Origin: Sandaracinus amylolyticus
GTDB lineage: Bacteria; Myxococcota_A; Polyangia; Polyangiales; Sandaracinaceae
Direction of reading: 5' to 3'
Length of the DNA stretch: 64,000 bases
Assembly: GCF_021631985.1 (NCBI RefSeq)
Contig: NZ_CP070225.1
Location: 1,984,001-2,048,000 of the forward strand
Below, in pieces: positions 55,232 to 64,000 of this stretch (positions within the stretch are counted from its first letter, which is position 1; each line of letters begins with the position of its first letter). The position numbers were made by a program, and so were the translations under genes. The notes under the pieces are model-generated. The model was not told the origin of the DNA and ran no database searches. It was given only the letters and a program-made list of their open reading frames with translations.

Positions 55232-55786
55232 TCAGGTCGAAGGGACGAACACTGCGCGGCGGTAGTAGCGCAGCTCGTCGATCGACTCGCGGATGTCGCC
55301 GAGCGCGCGGTGCGAGCCGCGCTTCGTCGGACGCCCCGCGTACGCCTGCGGGTGCCATCGACGCACGAGCTCCTTGAGCGTCGAGACGTCGACGTTGCGG
55401 TAGTGCAGGTACTTCTCGACCTGCGGCATGTACTTCGCGAGGAAGAGGCGATCCTGGTGGACGCTGTTGCCCGCGAGCGGCGCGGCGCGCCCCGGCACGT
55501 GCGCCGCGACGAACTCGAGCACCTGACGTTCGGCCTCGGCCTCCGAGATCGTCGACGCGCGCACGCGATCGACGAGCCCCGACGCGCCGTGGTGCTGCTT
55601 GTTCCAGTCGTCCATCGCGTCGAGCAGCGAGTCGGGCTGGTGCACCACGATCTCGGGCCCTTCCGCGATGATCTCCAGCTGACCGTCGGTGACGATCACC
55701 GCGATCTCGAGGATGCGCTCCCGCTCGATCGCGAGACCGCTCATCTCGAGGTCCATCCACACCAACAAGTCGCTCTCGACCGGCAT
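55232..55786 (-). CDS. orn: Oligoribonuclease
   Basis: A 184-residue DEDD exonuclease that degrades 2-5-nt RNA, including pGpG from c-di-GMP. Visible are WMDLEMSGL (Asp12, Glu14), the NSVHQDRLFL segment with Asp, and HRALGDIRESI (His and Asp), so all five active-site residues are present. ATG 55786 with GGGAG upstream. It ends 53 bp before the epoxide hydrolase start on the same strand, and its start is 4 bp from the MopE-like lipoprotein stop (55791). Confidence 0.95.
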   Translation of the reverse strand: MPVESDLLVWMDLEMSGLAIERERILEIAVIVTDGQLEIIAEGPEIVVHQPDSLLDAMDDWNKQHHGASGLVDRVRASTISEAEAERQVLEFVAAHVPGRAAPLAGNSVHQDRLFLAKYMPQVEKYLHYRNVDVSTLKELVRRWHPQAYAGRPTKRGSHRALGDIRESIDELRYYRRAVFVPST

Positions 55787-55790
55787 CCGC

Positions 55791-57161
55791 TCAGCTCCCT
55801 GCGCCGCATGCGAGCACCGCGAGGCTGCTGCCCGCGGCGCCGAAGTTCGTGACGATCGCCGTGCCCTGCGAGGTCGACGCGACGTCGACGCTCACGATCG
55901 CACGGCCGGTCCCGCTGATCTCGTCGGCCCCGAACGTGCGCCGGATCATCGAGGGCATCGCCGCGTCGAGCACCCACGCGCGCACGCTGCTGGTGTCGCC
56001 GCGCGTGATCACGAGCCCATCCGGCGTGCGATCGATCCCGAGGTGCACCGAGCCTCCGCCGGTCGGCAGCGTCGTGACCGGGCTCGTGCCGCTCGCCGTG
56101 ATCGGCTGCACCGAGTGATCGAACGCGTCGCGCACGAGCACCCAGACGTGCCCCTCGTCCGACGCGAGCGGCCGACCCGGCGAGAGCTCGCCATCGGGCG
56201 TCACCGTCCCGACCACCGTGCCGTCGGTCGCGGCGAGGAACGTGACCTCGCCCGTCCCGCTCGGGACCGCGACGTTCGTTCCGTCGCTCGCGAGATCGAG
56301 CGCGCCGATGCCCGCGACGAGCCCGTCGGCCACGCGCACCGGCGCGGCCCACGCGGGCGTCCACACGAAGCGCGACGTGTCCTCCGCGTCCCACGCGACG
56401 TAGGGCACTCCGTCGATCGTGATCGCGACCAGCGCGGTCACGCTCTCGACGTCGCGCGTCACGGGCGCTCCGGCCGCCGTGACCACGCCCTCCTCGGCGC
56501 GCTCGAGCTCGACCAGCACGAGCGTCGCGGGATCGAGCACGCTCGCCGGCTCGAGCGCGATCACGAACCACGCGCCGCCCTCGGCGGGCGCGGCATCGAT
56601 CGCGATCGGCTCGCGCTCGGTGTCGAAGAGCGGCTCGACGGTGCCCAGCGTTCCATCGAGCGAGAGGCGCCGCGTGCGCAGGCCGCGCGACGTGAACTCC
56701 GCGTCGCTCACGATCACCTGATCGTCCCAGCTCGTCGCGCTCATCGTGGGGTCGAGCGTCGTGAGGTCGAACCGGATCGCGGTCGGTGCCGCGTCCTCGT
56801 CGATCGTTCCGTCGCAGTCCTGGTCCACGAGATCGCAGACCTCGGTCGCGTCGGGCGAGACGGTCACCAGGCGATCGTCGCAGTCCGTCCCGCACGGAGG
56901 CGGCGCGTGGCCGTCGCCGTCGGCATCGCGGATCGGCGCGACCTGCACGCACGCACCGGCGAGGCAGCGCAGCGCCTCGCACCCGACCGCGACGCAGTCC
57001 TCGTCGAAGAAGCACGCCCCGCCGTCGTCGCGCGGCAGGGGACGTGGGTCGTCGCTGGTCCCGCCCTCGTCGCAGCCCTCGAAGGGCCCGGCCGCGCCGA
57101 GCACGACGAAGAGGAGCGGCGCGATCAGAGGGACGGAGCGACGAAGCACGGCGCTGAGCAT
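55791..57161 (-). CDS. Lipoprotein with MopE-type metal-binding motif
   Basis: A 456-residue exported protein. The signal peptide (about 8-28) ends near FEGC, a possible lipoprotein Cys. Residues about 50-130 carry DADGDGHAPPPCGTDCDD and EVCDLVDQDCDGTIDEDA, the Asp-rich, Cys-containing motif annotated as the MopE-type putative metal-binding repeat in myxobacteria. The rest is a beta-rich domain with repeated VAVPSGTGEVTFLAATDGTV-like strands, perhaps a propeller. ATG 57161 is divergent from tilS. Surface location and calcium or copper binding are inferred from the family. Confidence 0.82.
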   Translation of the reverse strand: MLSAVLRRSVPLIAPLLFVVLGAAGPFEGCDEGGTSDDPRPLPRDDGGACFFDEDCVAVGCEALRCLAGACVQVAPIRDADGDGHAPPPCGTDCDDRLVTVSPDATEVCDLVDQDCDGTIDEDAAPTAIRFDLTTLDPTMSATSWDDQVIVSDAEFTSRGLRTRRLSLDGTLGTVEPLFDTEREPIAIDAAPAEGGAWFVIALEPASVLDPATLVLVELERAEEGVVTAAGAPVTRDVESVTALVAITIDGVPYVAWDAEDTSRFVWTPAWAAPVRVADGLVAGIGALDLASDGTNVAVPSGTGEVTFLAATDGTVVGTVTPDGELSPGRPLASDEGHVWVLVRDAFDHSVQPITASGTSPVTTLPTGGGSVHLGIDRTPDGLVITRGDTSSVRAWVLDAAMPSMIRRTFGADEISGTGRAIVSVDVASTSQGTAIVTNFGAAGSSLAVLACGAGS

Positions 57162-57200
57162 AGCGTGGGTCGTCCGCTGCGGGGCGCGCGTCCGGACCGC

Positions 57201-57224
57201 GCTTCGACAAGCGCTTCGATAAGC
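57201..57224. promoter_or_regulatory. Tandem palindromic 12-mers (GCTTCGAYAAGC)
   Basis: GCTTCGACAAGC (57201-57212) and GCTTCGATAAGC (57213-57224) are adjacent; each is itself an imperfect palindrome with arms GCTT and AAGC. They lie in the 85-bp divergent region between tilS and the MopE-like gene, 10 bp upstream of the putative tilS -10. It looks like a repressor or activator operator. Confidence 0.5.
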
Positions 57225-57233
57225 GCCGGCTGC

Positions 57234-57239
57234 TACTGT
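57234..57239 (+). promoter_or_regulatory. Putative tilS -10 hexamer (TACTGT)
   Basis: TACTGT ends 7 nt before the ATG at 57247, with no ribosome-binding site. Confidence 0.4.
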
Positions 57240-57246
57240 GTGCCCG

Positions 57247-58263
57247 ATGCTCCTCGCGCGCGTGCGACGCACGATCCGAGAGCGACGTCTGCTCCGGCGC
57301 GGCGAGCGCGTCCTCGTCGCGGTGAGCGGCGGGCCCGACTCCACCGCGATGCTCGACGTGCTCGCGCGCATCGCGCCCGAGCTCGCGCTCGAGCTTCACG
57401 TCGCGTCGGTCGATCACGGCCTCCGCCCCGAGGCGCAGCGCGAGGTCGAGCTCGTCGCCGCGCAGGCCGCCGCGCTCGGGCTCCCGTTCCATCCGCTGCG
57501 CGCGACGCTGACCACCAAGCGAGGCTCGCTGCAGGACCGAGCGCGCGCCGCGCGCTACGCGCTGCTGCACGCGCTCGCCGGCGAGCTCGGGGCCACGCGC
57601 ATCGCAGTCGGCCACACCCTCGACGATCAGGCCGAGACGGTGCTCGCGCGTTTGATGCGCGGCAGTGGTGCGCGAGGGCTCGCCGGCATCGCGCCGCGCC
57701 GCGCCGACGGAGTCGTGCGCCCGCTGATCGACGCCACCCGCGCCGACGTCCGCGCGTGGATCGAGGCGCATCGCCTCACGGTCGTCGACGATCCCAGCAA
57801 CGTCGATCCGAAGTACCAGCGCGCGCGCGTGCGCCACGCGATCCTGCCCGCGCTCGCGATCGAGAGCCCTGCGATCGCGCGGCACCTCGCCCACGTCGCC
57901 GACGACGCGCGCGCCCTCGACGCGCTCGCGCGCAAGCACGCCCGTCATCTCCTCGCGAAATCCGCCCGCGAAGACGACGCGCTCGATGCCGCAGTGCTCT
58001 CTCGCGCACCGCTCGCCGCGCGTCGTGAGGCGCTGCGCATCTGGGCTCACGCGCGCACTGGCGGCACGATTCGTCGTGCACACCTGGACGCCATGGAGGT
58101 CGCGCTCCAGGGAAAGGGGAACGCTCGGCTCCCTGCTGGCTGGACCGCCTCGGTCGTCGCGGGATCGCTGCGCGTTTCACACGACCCGAGGCCCTTCGGC
58201 TCTCCCCACTTCGAACGTGTGATCAGCGGGTCGATGAAGAAGCGTGAACCCGAGGAAAGCTGA
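57247..58263 (+). CDS. tilS: tRNA(Ile)-lysidine synthetase
   Basis: A 338-residue TilS that changes C34 of the AUA-reading tRNA-Ile to lysidine using ATP and lysine. The PP-loop SGGPDS (27-32) is present, with ASVDHGLRPEA, RGSLQDRARAARY, GHTLDDQAETVL and the substrate region VDDPSNVDPKYQRARVRH. It is shorter than E. coli TilS (432), lacking most of the C-terminal domain, like the small form of some bacteria. ATG 57247 is used; GTG 57238 is possible. It starts the tilS-ftsH-folP-cdaA-cdaR order, with 141 bp to ftsH. Confidence 0.95.
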   Translation: MLLARVRRTIRERRLLRRGERVLVAVSGGPDSTAMLDVLARIAPELALELHVASVDHGLRPEAQREVELVAAQAAALGLPFHPLRATLTTKRGSLQDRARAARYALLHALAGELGATRIAVGHTLDDQAETVLARLMRGSGARGLAGIAPRRADGVVRPLIDATRADVRAWIEAHRLTVVDDPSNVDPKYQRARVRHAILPALAIESPAIARHLAHVADDARALDALARKHARHLLAKSAREDDALDAAVLSRAPLAARREALRIWAHARTGGTIRRAHLDAMEVALQGKGNARLPAGWTASVVAGSLRVSHDPRPFGSPHFERVISGSMKKREPEES

Positions 58264-58306
58264 AGCTCGAATGATTGTCGGCCTGGAGAGTGTGTGCCAC
58301 CCTAGT

Positions 58307-58346
58307 CACGTGACCCGGAGCAGGCCCGCTCTCCGGGATCCACGTG
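58307..58346. promoter_or_regulatory. Symmetrical CACGTG/CCCGGAG palindrome before ftsH
   Basis: CACGTG (58307-58312), CCCGGAG (58314-58320), 10 nt, CTCCGGG (58331-58337), CACGTG (58341-58346). Nearly perfect symmetry over 40 bp. It could be a terminator for tilS, an attenuator, or an operator for ftsH about 60 bp downstream. Confidence 0.5.
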
Positions 58347-58404
58347 ATCGTCACGTCGTCGTCCGGTGGCGACGGCGTGCGCGAGTCGCGTGAACGAGGT
58401 GCAC

Positions 58405-60327
<1,923 letters not shown>

Positions 60328-60410
60328 CGTCGGTGGATCGCAGCGCGGTGTGAAGGGCCGCGCCGGGAGTAGGGTGGGGGTCTCCGAGACGACGAAGACC
60401 GCGCGAAAGA

Positions 60411-60441
60411 GGGCCGCTACGCGAATCCAGCGTGGCGGCCC
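60411..60441 (+). terminator. Terminator-like hairpin after ftsH
   Basis: GGGCCGC-T-ACGC, a 7-nt loop GAATCCA, GCGT-G-GCGGCCC: a 12-position stem including one T-G wobble pair, followed by GTTCGTGTTCC. Located 84 bp after the ftsH stop and 25 bp before folP. Confidence 0.6.
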
Positions 60442-60465
60442 GTTCGTGTTCCGTCCGGAGGCCCC

Positions 60466-61338
60466 ATGAGCGCGCCCGTCGAGATCTGGGGCGTGCTCAA
60501 CGTGACGCCCGACTCGTTCAGCGACGGCGGGCGCTTCGTCGCGCTGGACGCGGCCATCGAGCACGCGGAGCGGATGCGCGCCGAGGGCGCGGACGTGATC
60601 GACGTGGGCGGTGCGTCGTCGCGACCGCCGGGCAAGACGTACGGCGCGGGCGCGCCGGACATCGCGCCGAGCGAGGAGATCGCGCGCGTCGCGCCGGTGA
60701 TCGAGGCGCTGGTGGCGCGTGGGATGCGGGTGAGCATCGACACCGCGCGCGGCGAGGTCGCGGACGCGGCGCTCGCGCGGGGCGCGTCGATCGTGAACGA
60801 CGTGACGATGGGCGCGGACGACGCGCTGCTCGACGCGGTCGCGCGACACGGCGCGGAGCTCGTGCTGATGCACTCGCGCGGCGGAGGGCGCGTCGACGCG
60901 ACGACCACCGCGTACCGCGACGTGGTGGACGACGTGCTCGCGGAGCTGCGCGGCGCGATCACGCGCGCGGTGTCGCGTGGCGTGCGCGCGGAGCGGATCT
61001 GGATCGATCCCGGCGTCGGGTTCGCGAAGACGCCCGCGCAGTCGGCGGCGCTGATCGGCGCGACCTCGCGCTTCGTGGCGAGCGGTCATCGCGTCCTCGT
61101 CGGCGCGTCGCGCAAGTCGTTCATCGGGCAGCTCGCGCCCGACGCATCGGGCTCCGCGCCTGCGCCCGACGCGCGGCTCGGTGGATCGATCGCGGCGATC
61201 ACGGCCGCGGTGCTCGGCGGCGCGCACGCGGTGCGGGTGCACGACGTCGCGGTCTCGCGGCAGGCGGCGCTGGTCGCGCTCGCGATGCGCGCGCCCCGCA
61301 ACGCCTCACGCGGGAAGGAGGCGCGCGCCGATGCCTGA
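60466..61338 (+). CDS. folP: Dihydropteroate synthase
   Basis: A 290-residue DHPS that joins the pterin with p-aminobenzoate in folate synthesis. Visible are LNVTPDSFSDGG (loop 1), DVGGASSRPPG (loop 2), SIDTARGEVADAAL, IVNDVTMG, LMHSRG, WIDPGVGFAKTP and GASRKSFIG. Loop 2 departs from the common GGESTRPG: Glu is Ala, Thr is Ser and there is one extra Pro, positions known to affect sulfonamide binding in other species. A GGAGG site precedes ATG 60466. cdaA starts 8 bp before the folP stop. Confidence 0.95.
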   Translation: MSAPVEIWGVLNVTPDSFSDGGRFVALDAAIEHAERMRAEGADVIDVGGASSRPPGKTYGAGAPDIAPSEEIARVAPVIEALVARGMRVSIDTARGEVADAALARGASIVNDVTMGADDALLDAVARHGAELVLMHSRGGGRVDATTTAYRDVVDDVLAELRGAITRAVSRGVRAERIWIDPGVGFAKTPAQSAALIGATSRFVASGHRVLVGASRKSFIGQLAPDASGSAPAPDARLGGSIAAITAAVLGGAHAVRVHDVAVSRQAALVALAMRAPRNASRGKEARADA

Positions 61339-62260
61339 GCTCGGCGATCTCCTGACCGGCATGGTCGACTGGGGCCGGCTGCGCGTCATCGTCGACGTCG
61401 CGGACGTCCTCGTCGTCGCCTACCTCTTCTATCGCCTGACGCTGCTCGTGAAGGGCACGCGCGCGATGCAGATGGCGATCGGCCTCGGCCTCGTCTTCCT
61501 CGTGTACCACCTCGCGCGACGGCTCGGGCTCGTCACGCTCTACACGATCCTCGACGCGCTGCTCACGTACATCGTGTTGCTGATCGTCGTCATCTTCCAG
61601 AACGACATCCGTCGCGTGCTCGCGCGCGTCGGGCAGAGACCGTGGTTCCGCGGCGCGCGCAACGTGCGCGAGGTGCAGGCGATCGAAGAGGTCGTGAAGG
61701 CCGCGGTGCACATGGGTCAGCGGCACATCGGCGCGATCATCGTGTTCGAGCGCGACGCGGCGCTCGACGAGTTCGTCGAGCACGGCACGCCGATCGACTC
61801 CGCGGTGACGAAGGAGATCCTCTACTCGCTCTTCGTGCCGCACGCGGACAACCCGCTGCACGACGGCGCCGTGATCATCCGCGAAGGTCGCATCTGGCAG
61901 GCGGGCGGGCACCTGCCGCTCTCGTCGAGCGCGAAGCTCGATCGTTCGCTCGGCACGCGACATCGCGCGGCGATCGGCATCTCCGAGGAGACCGACGCGG
62001 TCGTGGTCGTGGTGAGCGAGGAGCGCGGGAGCATCTCGCTCTGCTTCAACGGCAACATGGCGCGCGGCCTCGACGCGGGATCGCTGCGGCAGGCGCTGCT
62101 CGGTCTCTTCTCGACGCCGGTGCGGAAGAAGACGCGCACCGACGCGACCGCTTCGACGCGGCGTGCGTCGCCCTCGCAAGGTGAGCGCCCGTCGCTCGCG
62201 CCGCCCTCGGTGCCCAGCGTTCCCGCGGCGACGGCGCGCAAGGAAGAGAGCGCCCCGTGA
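61331..62260 (+). CDS. cdaA: Diadenylate cyclase
   Basis: A 309-residue membrane diadenylate cyclase (CdaA/DisA_N family), which makes c-di-AMP from two ATP. Three N-terminal helices (about 21-39, 46-64, 71-90), then the catalytic DAC domain with LHDGAVII (DGA 178-180) and GTRHRAAIG (RHR 210-212). The C-terminus has an added Pro/Ser/Arg-rich tail of about 55 residues not typical of Bacillus CdaA. It overlaps folP by 8 bp and cdaR by 4 bp (GTGA), so translation is coupled. Confidence 0.95.
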   Translation: MPELGDLLTGMVDWGRLRVIVDVADVLVVAYLFYRLTLLVKGTRAMQMAIGLGLVFLVYHLARRLGLVTLYTILDALLTYIVLLIVVIFQNDIRRVLARVGQRPWFRGARNVREVQAIEEVVKAAVHMGQRHIGAIIVFERDAALDEFVEHGTPIDSAVTKEILYSLFVPHADNPLHDGAVIIREGRIWQAGGHLPLSSSAKLDRSLGTRHRAAIGISEETDAVVVVVSEERGSISLCFNGNMARGLDAGSLRQALLGLFSTPVRKKTRTDATASTRRASPSQGERPSLAPPSVPSVPAATARKEESAP

Positions 62261-63216
62261 CCGCGAGCGCTCGGGTGCGGGAGGGCGGGTTCGTCCGGAA
62301 CCTGATCTTCGAGAACTTCCCGCTGAAGGTCTTCTCGCTCGTCGCGTCGCTCGCGCTCTTCTCGCTGGTGCGGGGCGCCGAGGACGCGCAGCGATCGCTC
62401 TTCGTCGACGTGGTCGCGGTGCTGCCCGACGCGTCGACGGGGCGCATCCTGCTCTCCGACATCCCGGATCGTGTGCGCGTGACGCTGCGGGGATCGCGCT
62501 CGCTGCTCAACTCGATCCGGCGCGACGACATCCCGCCGATCCAGGTGACGCTCGATGACACGCGAGCGCGCCTCTACTACTTCGATCCCGAGCGCATCGA
62601 GGTGCCGGCGGGCGTGGAGATCACGCAGATCGCGCCCGCGACCATCGCGCTGCAGTGGGCCGATCGCGCGGAGCGCCGGCTTCCGGTGCACCCGACGATC
62701 GACGGACGCCCGGCGCCCGGGCTGATGCTCGCGGGTCCGCCCGAGGTGCGCCCGCCGAGCGCGGTGATCACCGGGCCGGCGCCGGAGATCTCGCCGCTCG
62801 ATCACGTCACGACCGATCCGATCGCGCTCGCGGGGCTCGAGGCGGGACGTCACGAGCGTCGCGTCGCGCTGATGCACCTGCCGCCGCACGCCGAGTACGA
62901 GGGCGACGCGATGGTGACGGTCGTGGTGGACATCGCGCCGCAGGTCGCGGAGCGATCGCTGCCGCGGCTCGAGGTCGCGGTGGTCGGTGGCGAGGTGCGC
63001 GAGCTGCGTCCCGCGCGGGTTCGCGTGCGGGTGCGCGGTGCGCCGCAGGTGCTCGACGGAATGGATGCGCTCGGCGTGGTGCCCTACGTCGACGTGAGCG
63101 AGCTCGAGCCGACGGCGGGCGGGCAGAGCGTGCCGGTGCGGGTGCGAGGGATTCCGGACGGCGTCGAGCTGGTCGACGTGGAGCCGCCCGACGTGCTCGC
63201 GATGCCGAGCCGGTAG
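62257..63216 (+). CDS. cdaR: YbbR-domain protein, CdaR-like
   Basis: A 319-residue protein: an N-terminal anchor helix (about 22-40: NFPLKVFSLVASLALFSLV), then three or so YbbR-type beta domains (PDRVRVTLRGSRSLLNSI; PPSAVITGPAPEISPLDHVTT; RPARVRVRVRG). CdaR/YbbR proteins bind CdaA at the membrane and modulate c-di-AMP synthesis. GTG 62257 overlaps the cdaA stop. In most bacteria with this order glmM follows; here a convergent gene does. Confidence 0.92.
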   Translation: MTASARVREGGFVRNLIFENFPLKVFSLVASLALFSLVRGAEDAQRSLFVDVVAVLPDASTGRILLSDIPDRVRVTLRGSRSLLNSIRRDDIPPIQVTLDDTRARLYYFDPERIEVPAGVEITQIAPATIALQWADRAERRLPVHPTIDGRPAPGLMLAGPPEVRPPSAVITGPAPEISPLDHVTTDPIALAGLEAGRHERRVALMHLPPHAEYEGDAMVTVVVDIAPQVAERSLPRLEVAVVGGEVRELRPARVRVRVRGAPQVLDGMDALGVVPYVDVSELEPTAGGQSVPVRVRGIPDGVELVDVEPPDVLAMPSR

Positions 63217-63237
63217 AGCCGCTGGCCGCTCGCCGAA

Positions 63238-63263
63238 GGCCGTGATCGTCGACGGCGACGGCC
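63238..63263. terminator. Weak terminator-like hairpin
   Basis: GGCCGT (63238-63243) and ACGGCC (63258-63263) around a 14-nt loop, between the cdaR stop and the convergent membrane-protein gene. No U-run. Confidence 0.35.
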
Positions 63264-63265
63264 CC

Positions 63266-64000
63266 TCAGCGCGAGAGCGCGGCCTCGATCACACGCCTCG
63301 CCGCCGCGATCCTCGGATCGTCCGGCGTCGTGCCCGCGGCCGAGTCGAGCAGCGCGCGTGCGCCCTCGTCATCGCCGGCGTCCGCGCGTGCGATCGCGAG
63401 CAGCAGCGCGAGACGCACGCTCCACGGGCCTCGCTCTGCGATCTGCTCGAGCCCGGCGCGCGACTCGCGCGGACGTCGGGTGAACGCCATGCGATCGACG
63501 TCGACGAAGCTCGGCGAGCGCGCCGCGATCGCGGCGTTCGGACCGTCGCGACGCACGAACACCATCCCGAGCTCGTCGAACGCGACGAGGGCCCACGCGT
63601 CGGAGGCCGCGAGGTGCTGGCGCAGGTTGGGGCGGCCCTGCTGGTACGCGCGCTCGCGCGGTGAGGTGTGCTTCATGACGACGAGCTGCACACCGGCGTC
63701 GTCGAGCGCGCGATCCCAGCCCGGCTCGCCGTAGCGGATCGACTGGTAGAGACGGAAGTGCGAGTCGGAGTACGCCTCGAACGAGGGGTGGAAGAAGACG
63801 CGCTCGCGCGGCCAGAAGCGCGCGAGGAAGGGGCCCGCCCAGCCGTCCTGCACGTACGCGGGACCCACGATGTGCTGCTGCTCGACCGCGTCGAAGAGCG
63901 GCGCGGGCCACACCGCGGCCGCGGGGCCGATCGCGGGCGGTGCGATCGCAGATCGATCGACGAGCGCGACGATCGCGATCACGACGGCGAGCGCGCTCGG
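63266..64000 (-). CDS. Membrane protein, C-terminal part (5' end beyond window)
   Basis: 245 codons in frame to the window edge; the start lies outside. The first residues visible (LAVVIAIVALVDRS) end a transmembrane helix. The rest is an extracytoplasmic domain (HIVGPAYVQDGWAGPFLARFW, FEAYSDSHFRLYQSIRYGEP, DAGVQLVVMKHT) followed by a helical tail of TPR-like pattern (GDDEGARALLDSAAGTTPDD). The layout recalls the C-terminal soluble part of GT-C-type glycosyltransferases or other polytopic proteins found in myxobacteria, but no motif proves this. Confidence 0.75.
   Translation of the reverse strand, partial: PSALAVVIAIVALVDRSAIAPPAIGPAAAVWPAPLFDAVEQQHIVGPAYVQDGWAGPFLARFWPRERVFFHPSFEAYSDSHFRLYQSIRYGEPGWDRALDDAGVQLVVMKHTSPRERAYQQGRPNLRQHLAASDAWALVAFDELGMVFVRRDGPNAAIAARSPSFVDVDRMAFTRRPRESRAGLEQIAERGPWSVRLALLLAIARADAGDDEGARALLDSAAGTTPDDPRIAAARRVIEAALSR

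Noticed and set aside
58366-58404. FtsH start at GTG 58366
   Set aside because: No ribosome-binding site and untypical N-terminal residues; GTG 58405 has GAGG 5 nt upstream and the usual start of the family.
60411-60441. tRNA gene between ftsH and folP
   Set aside because: GCGAATCC looked like part of a T-loop, but no cloverleaf or acceptor stem can be built; a terminator hairpin explains it.

Overview
The window reads as a chromosomal segment of a high-GC (about 72 %, by eye) myxobacterium (Myxococcota), most like the Polyangiales/Sandaracinus branch. The evidence is the gene content: Hanks-type Ser/Thr kinases with one transmembrane helix and Pro-rich tails, TPR-PEGA proteins, PATAN (DUF4388-like) regulators, a MYXO-CTERM sorting tail, MopE-type and CGNG/Cys-rich metazoan-like repeats in lipoproteins, and a fused isobutyryl-CoA mutase. 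No rRNA, tRNA, CRISPR array, phage or insertion sequence was found. Coding density is very high and most other open frames are GC-driven shadows.

Layout. 1-10.5 kb: a 5'-truncated Ser/Thr kinase, two lipoproteins, icmF, an unknown protein, a second Ser/Thr kinase and a TPR-PEGA protein. 10.5-13.3 kb (minus): pepP, a membrane-anchored dual-specificity phosphatase and def, that is, two N-terminal peptide-processing enzymes with a phosphatase between them and a strongly structured leader before def. 13.4-18.2 kb (plus): a MYXO-CTERM phosphodiester glycosidase, a translationally coupled FHA/AAA+ regulator, a 630-bp palindrome-rich gap and an aroK-aroB fusion. 18.2-36.3 kb: a lipoprotein (plus), then a long minus-strand run: glnE, a receiver-PATAN-TPR protein, glucokinase, a zinc-ribbon/TPR membrane protein, sppA and a 2007-residue TPR protein. 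This stretch carries a dispersed stop-codon-proximal repeat (four copies) and a 43-bp x 7 tandem repeat. 36.3-41 kb (minus): a KimA/YdaO-like permease and an MMPL/RND transporter. 41-46.5 kb (plus): yajC-secD-secF-recJ. 46.5-52.9 kb (minus): DedA, a second RND transporter, a lipoprotein, and a MarR / beta-keto-acid cleavage enzyme / enoyl-CoA hydratase operon with an AT-rich palindromic operator. 53-57 kb: a secreted protein, epoxide hydrolase, oligoribonuclease and a MopE-type lipoprotein. 57.2-63.2 kb (plus): tilS-ftsH-folP-cdaA-cdaR, a classical delta-proteobacterial order that makes c-di-AMP but lacks glmM. The right edge cuts a membrane protein.

The most unusual signals are non-coding. 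(1) A structured element of about 70-80 bp sits just after stop codons, always oriented with transcription. (2) Many genes show a TANNNT hexamer 6-8 nt before the start codon and no Shine-Dalgarno, which suggests leaderless mRNAs. (3) Three of six convergent gene pairs have exactly abutting stop codons (TGA|TCA). (4) Palindrome clusters lie at 11.1 kb and 16.3 kb. (5) A 43-bp minisatellite precedes sppA.
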